Below, piece by piece: positions 8,012 through 16,932 of a DNA stretch of 64,000 nucleotides. Source of the DNA: Providencia alcalifaciens (GTDB lineage: Bacteria > Pseudomonadota > Gammaproteobacteria > Enterobacterales > Enterobacteriaceae); contig JAOQNJ010000001.1 of the NCBI GenBank assembly GCA_025961275.1, forward strand, positions 3,369,353 through 3,433,352. Reading direction: 5' to 3'. The translations under genes were made by a program, and so were the position numbers. The notes under the pieces were generated by a model that saw only the letters and a list, made by a program, of their open reading frames with translations, did not search any database and was not told the DNA's origin. Position 1 is the stretch's first letter. Each line of letters starts with the position of its first letter.

Positions 8012-9706
8012 ATGAAAAGTGTTGCAGAATTAAAAATTAATCATCAAGCAACCCCGATTGTTGATTATCAATTAATGCTTGAATTGAATACGCCCGGACG
8101 CGGTTTTATTACCGCAATTACAGAAGCTGAATGCATCGGAAAGCTTATCGAAATAAACTTAGGGTATAACGATTCAGTCTATCGATATTTTACCGGTTTT
8201 GTTGAACGTGCCGCGCCGGCAGAAAAAGGCGCACAACGATTATTTATTCGTGAACTAGCCGGTGTATTTGAACGTTCATTTCCATGTTCATTACAGCACC
8301 CTACCGCGCAAGATGTGATTAATTATTTTAGTGAACAAACCGGCATGAAATTTGCGCTACCGGTAGCCAGTTATATTAATACCCAAATTCCGTATTTTCA
8401 GCATTCAGGCACCGGCATTCAATTAATCAATAATATTGGCCGGTCATTTTCCATTGATGATTATGTGTGGTTTCAATATCCAGACGGTGCAGTCTACGCC
8501 GGTGCGCATGCTGATTCGCGCTATGCAAAAACAGAATTAGATGTACCCGAAGAATTTTCAACACGAAGTGAAGGCGGAAACACGCTAAGTTTTCCCGTTA
8601 TTGCGGCCATTCGTCCGGGAATGGAGGTCAACGGTAAAAGAGTGACCAAAATCGCGATAAACAACGATGAAATGTCATTAACATGGACGCCACTGGATAA
8701 AAACGGCCAGCCTGCGCAAAAATCCCCAGAGCAGCGCCAAATTGAGCGCCTATTTCCTGAATTGGCGAATAAATTACACATTCCCAGAATGGCCAGAGTC
8801 ACCGCTCCAACAGATACGGCTGCATTGGGCGATGTGTCCGATCCCTTTCGTCCTCGTTATGCTGTAAATGTTCAATTATTGGATGAGAACGGAAACCCCG
8901 CCAGTGATACGCCAGAATATGCGGCTGTTCCGCTACCGGTGACTCTGGCCAGTAATGAGGGCGGCATATTTCAATATCCCGCCCCCGGCTCATTAGTTGA
9001 AATCGGTTTTGCAGATGGCCGACCAGATAAACCGATAATTCGCCAAACATTACAAGATGGGCTATCTATGCCCGATATCAAGCCGGGGGAGCAGCTTCAA
9101 CAGCAGCGCGCCGGCGTGAGTAATCGCGTAACGACGGATGGAAGCTGGCACAAAGAAACAGATCAGGAAATCAAAGACACAAGCGCGAAAAGAACAATCA
9201 CAAGCGATAGTGAGCAACGCACAACATCAGAAAGAACGGCCACCGTTAAAGGTAATGATAACCTGATGGTTTTAGGGGCATTTACATTAATGGCCGGCTC
9301 AGTTATTCAAGTTGCCGAAGGTGATTTTTCACAAGTCACTAGCGCAAACTTTACAAGCAAAATAGCGAATAACCGCATTGATGATATTGGCCAGAACCAC
9401 ACAACCACCATCGGTGGAAAATCAGAGAGCACGATAGCCGGTACATTAGAAGAAAAAATAACCGGCATTCGAAAAAGTATTGCCGCCGCGCATCAGATCC
9501 AAGGTGCAAGTTTTCATATAGGAAATGCGGATACCAACCTATTAACGCTAATGACAGACATTTTAGATACGATTGACTCACTGGCAAAGTTCACAGCACA
9601 ACATAGCCACAGTAACACCGGCACACCAACAAATGCCGAAAGCATCAATGGTGTATCAGGTAAAACCAAAGAATTATCAGCAAAATATAAGCCATTAATT
9701 AAATAG
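8012..9706 (+). CDS. Phage baseplate hub/spike protein (gpD-gpV / VgrG-like)
   Basis: A 564-residue protein combining a hub-like N-terminal half (about residues 1-270) with an OB-fold spike base (about residues 280-350: 'P.TLASNEGGIFQYPAPGSLVEIGFADGRPDKPII'). A repetitive beta-helix-like region follows, rich in Thr/Ser/Asn (about 380-500), and then a C-terminal tip. The 'QHSHSN' near residue 530 is an HxH pair, the motif that binds iron at the tip of phage spikes such as P2 gpV. Fusion of hub and spike in one chain is VgrG-like. The start follows the previous stop without a gap. Confidence 0.75.
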   Translation: MKSVAELKINHQATPIVDYQLMLELNTPGRGFITAITEAECIGKLIEINLGYNDSVYRYFTGFVERAAPAEKGAQRLFIRELAGVFERSFPCSLQHPTAQDVINYFSEQTGMKFALPVASYINTQIPYFQHSGTGIQLINNIGRSFSIDDYVWFQYPDGAVYAGAHADSRYAKTELDVPEEFSTRSEGGNTLSFPVIAAIRPGMEVNGKRVTKIAINNDEMSLTWTPLDKNGQPAQKSPEQRQIERLFPELANKLHIPRMARVTAPTDTAALGDVSDPFRPRYAVNVQLLDENGNPASDTPEYAAVPLPVTLASNEGGIFQYPAPGSLVEIGFADGRPDKPIIRQTLQDGLSMPDIKPGEQLQQQRAGVSNRVTTDGSWHKETDQEIKDTSAKRTITSDSEQRTTSERTATVKGNDNLMVLGAFTLMAGSVIQVAEGDFSQVTSANFTSKIANNRIDDIGQNHTTTIGGKSESTIAGTLEEKITGIRKSIAAAHQIQGASFHIGNADTNLLTLMTDILDTIDSLAKFTAQHSHSNTGTPTNAESINGVSGKTKELSAKYKPLIK

Positions 9707-9769
9707 TGTAATATACAGGCATTAATCAAGCCCCCGGGGTTTAATTGAAAATAACTAGATGAGGTTATT

Positions 9770-9937
9770 ATGAGTGATGCAACAATATTACAAGTTTTAA
9801 GACAGCAAGCCTTACAACGTGCTATTGGTGAAATGAATGCGGCTCTTGAAACAATGCTCAAAGATGATAATGGCGAATATCCGGCACTAGCTGAAGTGGT
9901 TCAGAATTGTATAAAAACACTTAAAGATAATATGTAA
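9770..9937 (+). CDS. Small phage protein, 55 residues
   Basis: An ATG at 9770 preceded by GAGG at good spacing opens a 55-residue frame, MSDATILQVL...TLKDNM. It is acidic and predicted helical, without cysteine pairs or a membrane segment. It lies 63 bases after the hub gene and directly upstream of a perfect terminator, so it is probably the last gene of the tail operon. I do not recognise the family. Confidence 0.6.
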   Translation: MSDATILQVLRQQALQRAIGEMNAALETMLKDDNGEYPALAEVVQNCIKTLKDNM

Positions 9938-9955
9938 TCTGACTGATTTCATACC

Positions 9956-9980
9956 GACTCGCTAATGCGAGTCTTTTTTT
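9956..9980 (+). terminator. Rho-independent terminator of the tail operon
   Basis: GACTCGC, loop TAAT, GCGAGTC, then seven T. A perfect 7-bp stem with a T-tract ends transcription of the tail genes. Confidence 0.9.
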
Positions 9981-10039
9981 GCATGATACTAACAACTACC
10001 CATCCAATCTAAGCCAATCAGAGCCGCCACAGCGACCCA

Positions 10040-10064
10040 AGCACCTTTAACGGGTGCTTTCTTG
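10040..10064 (+). terminator. Hairpin with T-rich tail
   Basis: AGCACC, loop TTTAACG, GGTGCT, then TTTCTT. A 6-bp stem with an imperfect T-tract. Confidence 0.5.
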
Positions 10065-10583
10065 TTTGAATTCGAACAACTCAACAGCGAGCCGCTACGC
10101 GCACAGAAACCCACGAACGGAAACGCTCGCGTCACGGAATCGGCGCTACTCCGCACCCGCCTGCACAATCTGGATCTAAAAAATTTTGCAAATAAATTTT
10201 TGTGCAAATGATGTGCCAGCCAGCGCCAGCACTGGCAACAACGAGTAAAGCACCCTTTGCACTCAGCGTAACAAATTGCAAAGTTTTGCAAGAACTAGAC
10301 CATAAGTAATTTATAAGTGATTGTTTAACTTACTGTTAAAAAAGGATCTTTCTTGCTTTTCGTCAGATCTCCGCAATCAATCAGGGGAATAATTTAAAAT
10401 AAAACAAATTGATGCAAAGCTAGGCATAGCAAGGGATAGAGAAGATTTGAGAATAAAAAATAAATTGCAAAACGTTGCGTCAAAGGATCGTTTATAGTTT
10501 TTATTTGCAGCGTCTAAAAATGGGTTTAAAAAATGAAATAAAATAACCCCTCATGAGAGGGGCTATATTGGTCAATAATGGTC

Positions 10584-10605
10584 GATGTGGACGGGATGTG
10601 GACGG
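10584..10605. repeat. Two abutting copies of GATGTGGACGG
   Basis: The 11-mer GATGTGGACGG occurs twice with no gap at 10584-10594 and 10595-10605. It lies between a CCCCTC-ATGA-GAGGGG palindrome (10547-10562) and a terminator. It could be an integrase arm site or part of an attachment site, but this cannot be shown without the other prophage end. Confidence 0.5.
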
Positions 10606-10673
10606 ACTGAATTATAAAGTTATAAATAACAAACACTTATAATTCAATAATGAACACCATCCCTGTCTTTTAC

Positions 10674-10698
10674 AGCCCCTTTTAGGGGCTTTTTTTTT
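10674..10698 (+). terminator. Rho-independent terminator
   Basis: AGCCCCT, loop TTT, AGGGGCT, then eight T. No gene is seen directly upstream on the plus strand, so it may be a leftover of a lost or distant gene. Confidence 0.85.
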
Positions 10699-10719
10699 AC
10701 CTATACAAATCTATTTTCA

Positions 10720-10925
10720 TTGAAATCCTTCCCGCCCTGAGGGACGGGGTTTTACGGTACATAGGATAAAGCAACGTCGATAAGGTTGTTTTATTTACCC
10801 ACTCTTTCAGTCTGAGTAGCACTCGGGGTACCTTTCGTATTGTGGAATACATGTCAATACGCAAACTAGAAGGCAGCGGCTCGTCAAAAATTAGGTTCTA
10901 TCGTGAGTTTTCAGGGTTAAAACGT
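10720..10925 (-). mobile_element. IS200/IS605-family right end without tnpB (omega-RNA-like relic)
   Basis: Read on the minus strand, the stretch ends in a GC-rich hairpin (10731-10749, CCCGTCCC-TCA-GGGCGGG) followed by GGATTTCAA. That hairpin plus a TCAA cleavage-like tetramer (10720-10723) is typical of the right end of IS608/IS1341-like elements. In these elements the 3' end of tnpB and the right end form the guide RNA scaffold. The ~150 bases upstream carry the conserved-looking non-coding part. No tnpA or tnpB frame remains in the window. Family assignment is from memory of such ends. Confidence 0.6.
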
Positions 10926-11279
10926 TGATTTGTGCTGATCACCTTCACGTATCAGAAATTATTGGGATGTAAAAAACATCAATCGTTAGTAATAAGAATA
11001 ATCAGTGTTTAATTTATTATTTAGTGAGGATTTTATATTTATATTTGGTTTAATCTGGCTTGCTGTTTCTTTTTTATTGTTTTTATTAGCAAGATATTTT
11101 TTGAGTGGCAATAATATAATTTTGTTTTATTTTGGATAGTGTGATTTATTATACTGGCAATTTGGTTATTAAAATAATAAACAGATTAAATTCAGATAAT
11201 GATTATTATCTCACTATATTCCTATTGTTATTTTTTCAGAATTTATAGTCTTTAACGCTTAAAAAGAAGAGTTGTATAT

Positions 11280-12053
11280 ATGATTAAGGTAAATAATTTT
11301 ATGAAAATGAAGGCGCTTATTGCTATCGCTGTCTCAGCTGTCATTTTGACTGGTTGTAAAAATTTAGATCAAGGGATGCTAACTAACTCTGGTATGCAAT
11401 TACTGCAAGCCGCAACATTAACTGACGCTGATGTTAAACAATTAAGTGATCAGTCATGTAAAGAGATGGACGCACAAAATAAAATTGCTCCAGCTTCAAG
11501 TACTTACTCTAAACGCTTAGATAAAATTGCTAAAGCGTTAGGTAATGAAGTTAATGGCACGCCAGTTAACTATAAAGTTTATCAAACTGATGACGTTAAC
11601 GCATGGGCAATGGCTAACGGCTGTGTTCGTGTATATAGCGGTCTGATGGATCTGATGAATGACAATGAAGTTGAAGGTGTACTTGGCCACGAAATGGGTC
11701 ACGTAGCACTGGGTCATTCACGTAAAGCAATGCAAGTTGCCTATGCTACTGTTGCTGCACGTACCGCAGCTTCTTCAGCAGGTGGCGTAGTCGAGCAATT
11801 GAGTGCTTCTCAAGTGGCTGCGATGGGTGAAAAGTTGGTTAACTCCCAGTTCTCTCAACATCAAGAAAGCCAAGCAGATAATTTCTCTTATGACTTGCTG
11901 AAAAAACGCGGTATTAAGACAGAAGGTCTAGTAACCAGTTTTGACAAATTAGCAAAACTGGGTGGCGGTGAAACAAGTATGTTTGATTCACATCCACCAT
12001 CAGCTGAACGTGCTCAAAATATTCGTGATCGTATCGCTGCCGATAAAAAATAA
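11280..12053 (+). CDS. loiP: M48-family metalloprotease lipoprotein (LoiP/YggG-like)
   Basis: A 257-residue zinc metallopeptidase of the outer membrane inner face. A lipoprotein signal is visible (KMKALIAIAVSAVILTGC; lipobox LTGC, Cys at residue 26). The catalytic motif HEMGH is preceded by VLG and followed by VALGH, and a downstream acidic zinc ligand is likely in 'HQESQADNFSYDLL'. E. coli LoiP is similar in size and degrades misfolded envelope proteins. The start at 11280 has AAGAAGAG upstream; an internal ATG at 11301 would leave a shorter signal peptide and is also possible. It stands alone, between the prophage end and a repeat-rich gap. Confidence 0.88.
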   Translation: MIKVNNFMKMKALIAIAVSAVILTGCKNLDQGMLTNSGMQLLQAATLTDADVKQLSDQSCKEMDAQNKIAPASSTYSKRLDKIAKALGNEVNGTPVNYKVYQTDDVNAWAMANGCVRVYSGLMDLMNDNEVEGVLGHEMGHVALGHSRKAMQVAYATVAARTAASSAGGVVEQLSASQVAAMGEKLVNSQFSQHQESQADNFSYDLLKKRGIKTEGLVTSFDKLAKLGGGETSMFDSHPPSAERAQNIRDRIAADKK

Positions 12054-12093
12054 TTTTTATCCGTTATACATCAAGTAGTATCGTGTTGGTTAA

Positions 12094-12128
12094 ATAAGTT
12101 ATCCGAGTTTGTAGCTCGGATAACTTAT
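12094..12128. terminator. Long perfect hairpin after the M48 protease gene
   Basis: ATAAGTTATCCGAG (12094-12107) and CTCGGATAACTTAT (12115-12128) form a perfect 14-bp stem with a 7-base loop. There is no T-tract, so it may terminate weakly, protect the mRNA 3' end, or be part of a repeat element. Confidence 0.6.
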
Positions 12129-12226
12129 CCTCGTCATACTTCAATTTGACTGCACTCAGCCTATCTTCTCTTGCCACCAGCAATAATTAAAGCTTAGATA
12201 ACGCGTGAATTATTTAGAGTAACTGC
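12127..12226. repeat. Degenerate ERIC-like fragment
   Basis: It begins 'TCCTCGTCATACTTCAA' and ends 'GAATTATTTAGAGTAA', the two end signatures shared with the other ERIC-like copies in this window. The centre is divergent. The gap 12054-12703 holds this fragment, the hairpin before it and a second short copy; I see no gene there. Confidence 0.45.
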
Positions 12227-12504
12227 AGTTTGGCTATTAAGCGGCAACATATATTTTAAATTGTATGATGCGTAGTTATTTTAAGGTGTCGAGCTTGTCG
12301 GCTTATTATTATTTTTAAAGAGTGAAAGTAAATGAAGTCATGCTGATTAGTTTATTTTCTGTATTTTATCTTCTCTCTTATATTTCAAATCGGATGAGAT
12401 TGTCGTTGTCTACGATTTTTGTTATTCAACGTTTGTCTAAGCGTATTCTCTTAAAAAAAACGAAATCAGACCTTGCCTGTTGTACTATTAGATATCTCTG
12501 TTTA

Positions 12505-12578
12505 TTTTATCTATGCTCGTCATACTTCAATTTGCATGGTTGCTGACTACATGCAACTCGAATTATTTAGAGTATATA
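12505..12578. repeat. Short ERIC-like copy (centre deleted)
   Basis: 'CTCGTCATACTTCAATTTGC' at one end and 'CAACTCGAATTATTTAGAG' at the other bracket only ~30 bases. The full copies are about 125 bases, so the central palindrome is missing. Confidence 0.6.
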
Positions 12579-12703
12579 AAACTTATTTTCTGGCGTTTGG
12601 TTATTTTTCGGCGGCTGTCGGGTAAAACATATTTATTCTCCTCTGGCCGATCATCACGGGATGATTCAATCGAGAAAATAAAAAACGATTACAAGGGACA
12701 AAA

Positions 12704-13345
12704 ATGGAAAAAGCACAGAGGGTTTCTCTGCTGGCAAAGACGATGGGAATGGTGTTGTCGTTCACTTGCCGTTTATTGACAGGAGTCCGTACGCGTTGGG
12801 TTGGATGTCAGCCTACAATGGCCTCACGAATTTACTATGCTAATCACTCAAGCCATCTCGATGGGTTGGTTATTTGGGCTGGGTTACCACCTTTAATGCG
12901 TCACGCGGTTCATCCGGTTGCTGCAAAGGATTATTGGAATAAAACGCCATTTCGTCGTTATTTAGTGAATAAAGTTTTTCGTGCCGTGTTAATTGAGCGA
13001 AAGGGTGAAGGTTCTGCAAAAGAAAATGTATTAGAGCCTCTGGAAGCCATACTAGAAAAAAAAGAATCACTAATCCTATTCCCTGAAGGCACGCGCGGTG
13101 ATGGTGAAGTCCTAAGCAATTTCAAAAGTGGTATCTACCACTTAGCCAAAAAATACCCTCACGTAGAAGTGGTTCCTGTGTATCTTGAGAATTTAAATCG
13201 TGTATTACCAAAAGGCTCAAAGTTAGTAGTACCCGTTATCTGTTCGGCAGTTGTCGGGAAACCATTAACCCCGTTAGGTGAAAATGAGCTTAAAACAGAA
13301 TTTTTACTGCGTGCGAAACTCGCATTAGAGGAGCTGATGCCATGA
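12704..13345 (+). CDS. Lysophospholipid acyltransferase (PlsC family)
   Basis: A 213-residue membrane-associated acyltransferase that probably acylates a lysophospholipid or glycerol-phosphate substrate. Motif I is NHSSHLD (about residues 44-50) and motif III is FPEGTRGDGE (about residues 125-134). These are the two catalytic signatures of the family. The start has AAGGGAC upstream. The stop overlaps the start of the CdsA-like gene (ATGA), so the two are co-translated. This pairing with a CdsA paralogue suggests a side branch of phospholipid metabolism, separate from the main plsC/cdsA. Confidence 0.85.
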   Translation: MEKAQRVSLLAKTMGMVLSFTCRLLTGVRTRWVGCQPTMASRIYYANHSSHLDGLVIWAGLPPLMRHAVHPVAAKDYWNKTPFRRYLVNKVFRAVLIERKGEGSAKENVLEPLEAILEKKESLILFPEGTRGDGEVLSNFKSGIYHLAKKYPHVEVVPVYLENLNRVLPKGSKLVVPVICSAVVGKPLTPLGENELKTEFLLRAKLALEELMP

Positions 13346-14286
13346 GTATGTGGGATAGCGAAATAGCGTTATTGCTATCAGTTGTATTTGGCATACTCGT
13401 TGTAGCGAGTGTGATTGGTGGGATCCTCGCCTATCGATATTCAGGCGCAAACAGTAATCCAACTATTGATAACTTGAATGCCAGAATACGAGCTTGGTGG
13501 TTGATGTGTATTATCTGCGTATTAGCAGTGGTTATCGGCAATATTGGCGTGGTGATCTTATTTGCCTTGATCTCATTTTTTGCTCTGAGGGAGTTTATTA
13601 CCCTAGCGCCAACCCGGCGTAGTGATCACGAAGCTTTATTTTGGTGCTTCTTTATTTTTTTACCACTGCAATATGTCTTAGTCGGTGTTCAGTGGTATGG
13701 CTTATTTTCAATTTTTGTACCGGTTTTTGTATTTCTTTTCTTACCAACGCGTATTGCATTGGCAGGAGACACTTACCATTTTCTCGAGCGTACCGCGAAA
13801 ATTCAATGGGGAATGTTAGTTACTGTCTTCTGTTTAAGCCACGTTCCTGCCTTATTGATGTTAGATATTCAAGGTTATGAAGGCGAGAATGTGAAGTTAT
13901 TGCTATTTCTTATTGTGGTGACGCAAATCTCTGATGTTTTGCAGTATGTATTTGGCAAACTTTTTGGTAAGCATCCTATTGTGCCAAAGCTAAGCCCGAA
14001 CAAAACCATTGAAGGCTTTGTTGGCGGCATACTCTCTTCAGTTGTGATTGGTATCTGTTTATATTGGGTTACTCCTTTTAGCTGGTGGGTAGCTGGATTG
14101 ATGTCTCTAGCGATCACATTAATGGGGTTTGTTGGTGGATTATGTATGTCGGCAATTAAACGCGATAACGGCATTAAAGATTTTGGTGCCATTATTGAAG
14201 GGCATGGCGGCATGTTAGATCGTATTGATTCGTTATGTTTTGCTGCGCCAATATTTTTCCATTTAACTCGCTATTTCTATACCTAA
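13342..14286 (+). CDS. CdsA-family phosphatidate cytidylyltransferase (YnbB-like)
   Basis: A 314-residue polytopic inner-membrane protein with about eight hydrophobic segments. Near the C-terminus is the CDP-diglyceride synthetase signature, here SAIKRDNGIKDFGAIIEGHG and then GMLDRIDSL. The usual 'PGHGG' has Glu in place of Pro. It should make CDP-diacylglycerol from phosphatidate and CTP. Overlap with the preceding acyltransferase (ATGA) marks a two-gene operon. It is a paralogue-type gene rather than the essential cdsA, judged from this context. Confidence 0.82.
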   Translation: MSMWDSEIALLLSVVFGILVVASVIGGILAYRYSGANSNPTIDNLNARIRAWWLMCIICVLAVVIGNIGVVILFALISFFALREFITLAPTRRSDHEALFWCFFIFLPLQYVLVGVQWYGLFSIFVPVFVFLFLPTRIALAGDTYHFLERTAKIQWGMLVTVFCLSHVPALLMLDIQGYEGENVKLLLFLIVVTQISDVLQYVFGKLFGKHPIVPKLSPNKTIEGFVGGILSSVVIGICLYWVTPFSWWVAGLMSLAITLMGFVGGLCMSAIKRDNGIKDFGAIIEGHGGMLDRIDSLCFAAPIFFHLTRYFYT

Positions 14287-14705
14287 GATTTGAATTGCTA
14301 TTTTACTTTTTGTTGAGAGGTTTACTGCCTAGCAGTATATCTCTCGCTCACAGCTAACAATCAATAACCTACTTTCTTCTCTTTCACTCCCAACGTTAAG
14401 TAACTGTATTAATTAAGTGCTATTATTCATACTTAGTTTTTGTTTCGAAGTAAGACAACTCCAGATATAGTGAGCCAGCGTTTCTGTGCTAATCGGTTTT
14501 ATGCACTAAAATTATGTTAGCTGAGTCACAATAAAGTATTAAAGCTTGATTGAAAACAGGTGTATATGTGTACCTTTACCGTATTATTCAGTTAGGTGAA
14601 ACAATTCAGCACTGACGATTTATAATAGAGTTTGGTTTAGAAAAGTGCGGTACAGGCTGTGTTTTTCGTAGATTTGCAATTTATATTCATTAGCCAGAGG
14701 TCATC
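14287..14705. other. Intergenic region upstream of pfkA
   Basis: 419 bases without a credible ORF. It must hold the pfkA promoter. I do not see cpxP or fieF, which precede pfkA in E. coli, nor a clear operator. Confidence 0.5.
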
Positions 14706-15683
14706 ATGGTCAAACAGATTAAAAGAATTGGGGTTTTAACAAGTGGTGGTGATGCACCGGGTATGAACGCTGCTATTCGTGGTGTTGTACGTGCTGCATT
14801 AGGTGAAGGTTTAGAAGTGATGGGTATTTATGATGGATACCTAGGCTTGTACGAAAATCGCATGAAGCAGCTAGACCGCTATAGTGTTTCTGACATGATT
14901 AATCGCGGCGGCACTTTCTTAGGTTCTGCCCGTTTCCCTCAATTCCGTGATGAAAAAGTCCGTACTGTTGCCATTGATAATCTGAAAAAAAATCATATTG
15001 ATGCGCTGGTAGTTATTGGCGGAGATGGTTCGTATCTCGGTGCAAAAGCCTTAACGGAAGCAGGTTTCCCATGTATTGGTCTGCCAGGCACAATTGATAA
15101 CGATGTTGCTGGAACAGATTACACCATTGGTTATTTTACTGCGCTTGAAACAGTGGTTGAAGCCATTGACCGTCTGCGTGATACCTCGACGTCTCATAAA
15201 CGTATTTCAATTGTTGAAGTGATGGGGCGCTATTGTGGCGATTTAACTCTGTCTGCTGCGATTGCAGGTGGCTGTGAATTCTTGGTTTTACCTGAAAACG
15301 AAATGGAATTTGATCGTGAAGAACTGCTTTCAGAGATAAAACAAGGCATTGAAAAAGGTAAACGCCATGCGATTGTTGCTATCACTGAACATGTTTGTGA
15401 TGTTGATGAATTAGCAAAATATATTGAAAAAGAAACACATCACGAAACTCGTGCGACAGTACTTGGCCATATTCAGCGCGGTGGTTCTCCTGTGGCCTAT
15501 GACCGTATTTTAGCATCACGTATGGGCGCTTATTCAATCCAGCTATTGTTAGAAGGTTATGGCGGTCGCTGTGTCGGTATCCAAAACGAAAAATTGATCC
15601 ATCATGATATTATTGATGCCGTCATGAATATGAAACGCGTGTTTAAGAAAGATTGGTACGATACAGCGAAAAAGTTGTACTAA
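14706..15683 (+). CDS. pfkA: ATP-dependent 6-phosphofructokinase I
   Basis: Phosphorylates fructose 6-phosphate to fructose 1,6-bisphosphate, the committed step of glycolysis; cytosolic tetramer. The 325-residue chain opens with the ATP-binding '[17 protein letters not shown]'. It has the GGDGS motif, the catalytic '[16 protein letters not shown]' (Asp in TIDND) and 'HIQRGGSP' near the C-terminus. Length is close to the E. coli enzyme. The position next to sbp and upstream of tpiA is the conserved enterobacterial arrangement. Confidence 0.98.
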   Translation: MVKQIKRIGVLTSGGDAPGMNAAIRGVVRAALGEGLEVMGIYDGYLGLYENRMKQLDRYSVSDMINRGGTFLGSARFPQFRDEKVRTVAIDNLKKNHIDALVVIGGDGSYLGAKALTEAGFPCIGLPGTIDNDVAGTDYTIGYFTALETVVEAIDRLRDTSTSHKRISIVEVMGRYCGDLTLSAAIAGGCEFLVLPENEMEFDREELLSEIKQGIEKGKRHAIVAITEHVCDVDELAKYIEKETHHETRATVLGHIQRGGSPVAYDRILASRMGAYSIQLLLEGYGGRCVGIQNEKLIHHDIIDAVMNMKRVFKKDWYDTAKKLY

Positions 15684-15719
15684 TTCCTCGCCTCTATTAT
15701 TGCAAATCTCTCCTGTGTG

Positions 15720-15734
15720 GTGCCAAAATGGCAC
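15720..15734 (+). terminator. Hairpin after pfkA
   Basis: GTGCCA-AAA-TGGCAC, flanked by a further imperfect CCTGT/ACAGG pairing, then a loosely T-rich tail. Candidate pfkA terminator. Confidence 0.45.
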
Positions 15735-15870
15735 TGTACAGGTTAGATTCTTTATTTAAATCCCCTTCTTGCATATTCTTTTGTCGAATAAGTGGTCATT
15801 TTTAATTATTTCCTGTTATCTGGGAGATCTGTCAGCCTGCCTTAACATTAAAACAAAGAGGAATGGCAGA

Positions 15871-16872
15871 ATGGTGAAGAAATGGCAGGTAACGACGGCA
15901 TTTTTATTAGTGCTGACCGCGGGAGCATGGGCGAAAAATATTCAATTGTTGAATGTTTCTTATGATCCAACTCGAGAATTCTATCAACAATACAATGAAG
16001 CGTTTAGCCAGCACTGGAAAGACAAAACGGGCGATACCGTCACCGTTCGTCAATCTCATGGCGGCTCCGGTAAACAGGCAACATCCGTGATTAACGGGTT
16101 AGAAGCCGATGTGGTTACACTCGCCTTGGCTTATGATGTGGATGCAATCGCGGAAAGTGGCCGAATTGACAAAAATTGGATCAAACGCCTGCCAGATAAC
16201 TCTGCGCCTTACACGTCAACTATCGTGTTTCTTGTGCGTAAGGGCAACCCTAAGAATATTCAAGATTGGAATGATCTCCTTCGCAAAGATGTCGCTATCG
16301 TAACACCAAATCCGAAAACCTCGGGTGGAGCACGTTGGAATTATCTGGCAGCTTGGGGCTATGCATTGGAAAAAAATCAGCAAGACCCAGAAAAAGCGAA
16401 GGAGTTTGTGAAGCAGCTTTATAAAAATGTTGAGGTATTAGACACAGGTGCACGTGGTGCAACCAATAGCTTTGTTGAGCGTGGTATCGGTGATGTATTA
16501 ATTGCTTGGGAAAATGAAGCGTTATTAGCTATCAATGAACTCGGCGAAAATGGTCAGTTTGAAATTGTGACGCCAAGTGTATCTATCTTAGCCGAGCCAA
16601 CTGTCGCAGTCGTTGATAAAACAGTTGATAAGCGTGACCGCCGTGAAGTTGCAGAAGCTTATTTGAAATATCTCTATTCACCTGAAGGGCAAGAGATCGC
16701 CGCTGAAAATTATTATCGCCCGCGTAATCCTGAAGTTGCTAAAAAATATCAAGAGCGCTTCCCACAATTAACCTTATTAACGATAGATGGAGATTTTGGT
16801 GGTTGGACTAAAGCACAAGCAACCCATTTCGCTAATGGTGGTGTGTTTGATGAGATAAATCGCCGTGATTGA
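15871..16872 (+). CDS. sbp: Periplasmic sulfate-binding protein
   Basis: Binds sulfate in the periplasm for the CysTWA ABC importer. The ATG at 15871 is chosen because AGAGGA lies eight bases upstream and a clean signal peptide follows ([20 protein letters not shown]). The mature protein begins [15 protein letters not shown], as in E. coli Sbp. Other family runs are [15 protein letters not shown] and NYYRPR. The mature part is nearly collinear with the E. coli protein; precursor length is 333 residues. A terminator separates it from the convergent porin gene. Confidence 0.96.
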   Translation: MVKKWQVTTAFLLVLTAGAWAKNIQLLNVSYDPTREFYQQYNEAFSQHWKDKTGDTVTVRQSHGGSGKQATSVINGLEADVVTLALAYDVDAIAESGRIDKNWIKRLPDNSAPYTSTIVFLVRKGNPKNIQDWNDLLRKDVAIVTPNPKTSGGARWNYLAAWGYALEKNQQDPEKAKEFVKQLYKNVEVLDTGARGATNSFVERGIGDVLIAWENEALLAINELGENGQFEIVTPSVSILAEPTVAVVDKTVDKRDRREVAEAYLKYLYSPEGQEIAAENYYRPRNPEVAKKYQERFPQLTLLTIDGDFGGWTKAQATHFANGGVFDEINRRD

Positions 16873-16884
16873 TGGTTGTTTTGA

Positions 16885-16929
16885 GTCGCTACCGGCTTTT
16901 AAGTGGCAGGCCAGTAGCGACCAGTTTTT
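16885..16929 (+). terminator. Terminator between sbp and the porin gene
   Basis: GTCGCTAC (16885-16892) pairs with GTAGCGAC (16914-16921), with an inner GGC/GCC pairing, then CAG and five T. It serves sbp and may also act on the convergent gene. Confidence 0.75.
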
Positions 16930-16932
16930 ACC

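Larger units (their letters stand above)
9981..11279. other. Non-coding prophage/chromosome boundary region
   Basis: I see no credible gene in these 1.3 kb. The stretch holds three hairpin terminators or terminator-like structures, a pair of abutting 11-bp direct repeats, an IS200/IS605 end, and an AT-rich leader before the M48 protease gene. No integrase gene and no obvious attachment-site pair is visible, because the other prophage end lies outside the window. Confidence 0.6.

Noticed and set aside
10547-10562. CCCCTC-ATGA-GAGGGG palindrome as a terminator
   Set aside because: No T-tract on the plus strand and no gene on the minus strand that it could serve; mentioned only with the neighbouring repeat.
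10584-10605. Prophage attachment site at the paired 11-mers
   Set aside because: The other prophage end and an integrase gene are outside the window, so an att pair cannot be shown; listed only as a repeat.
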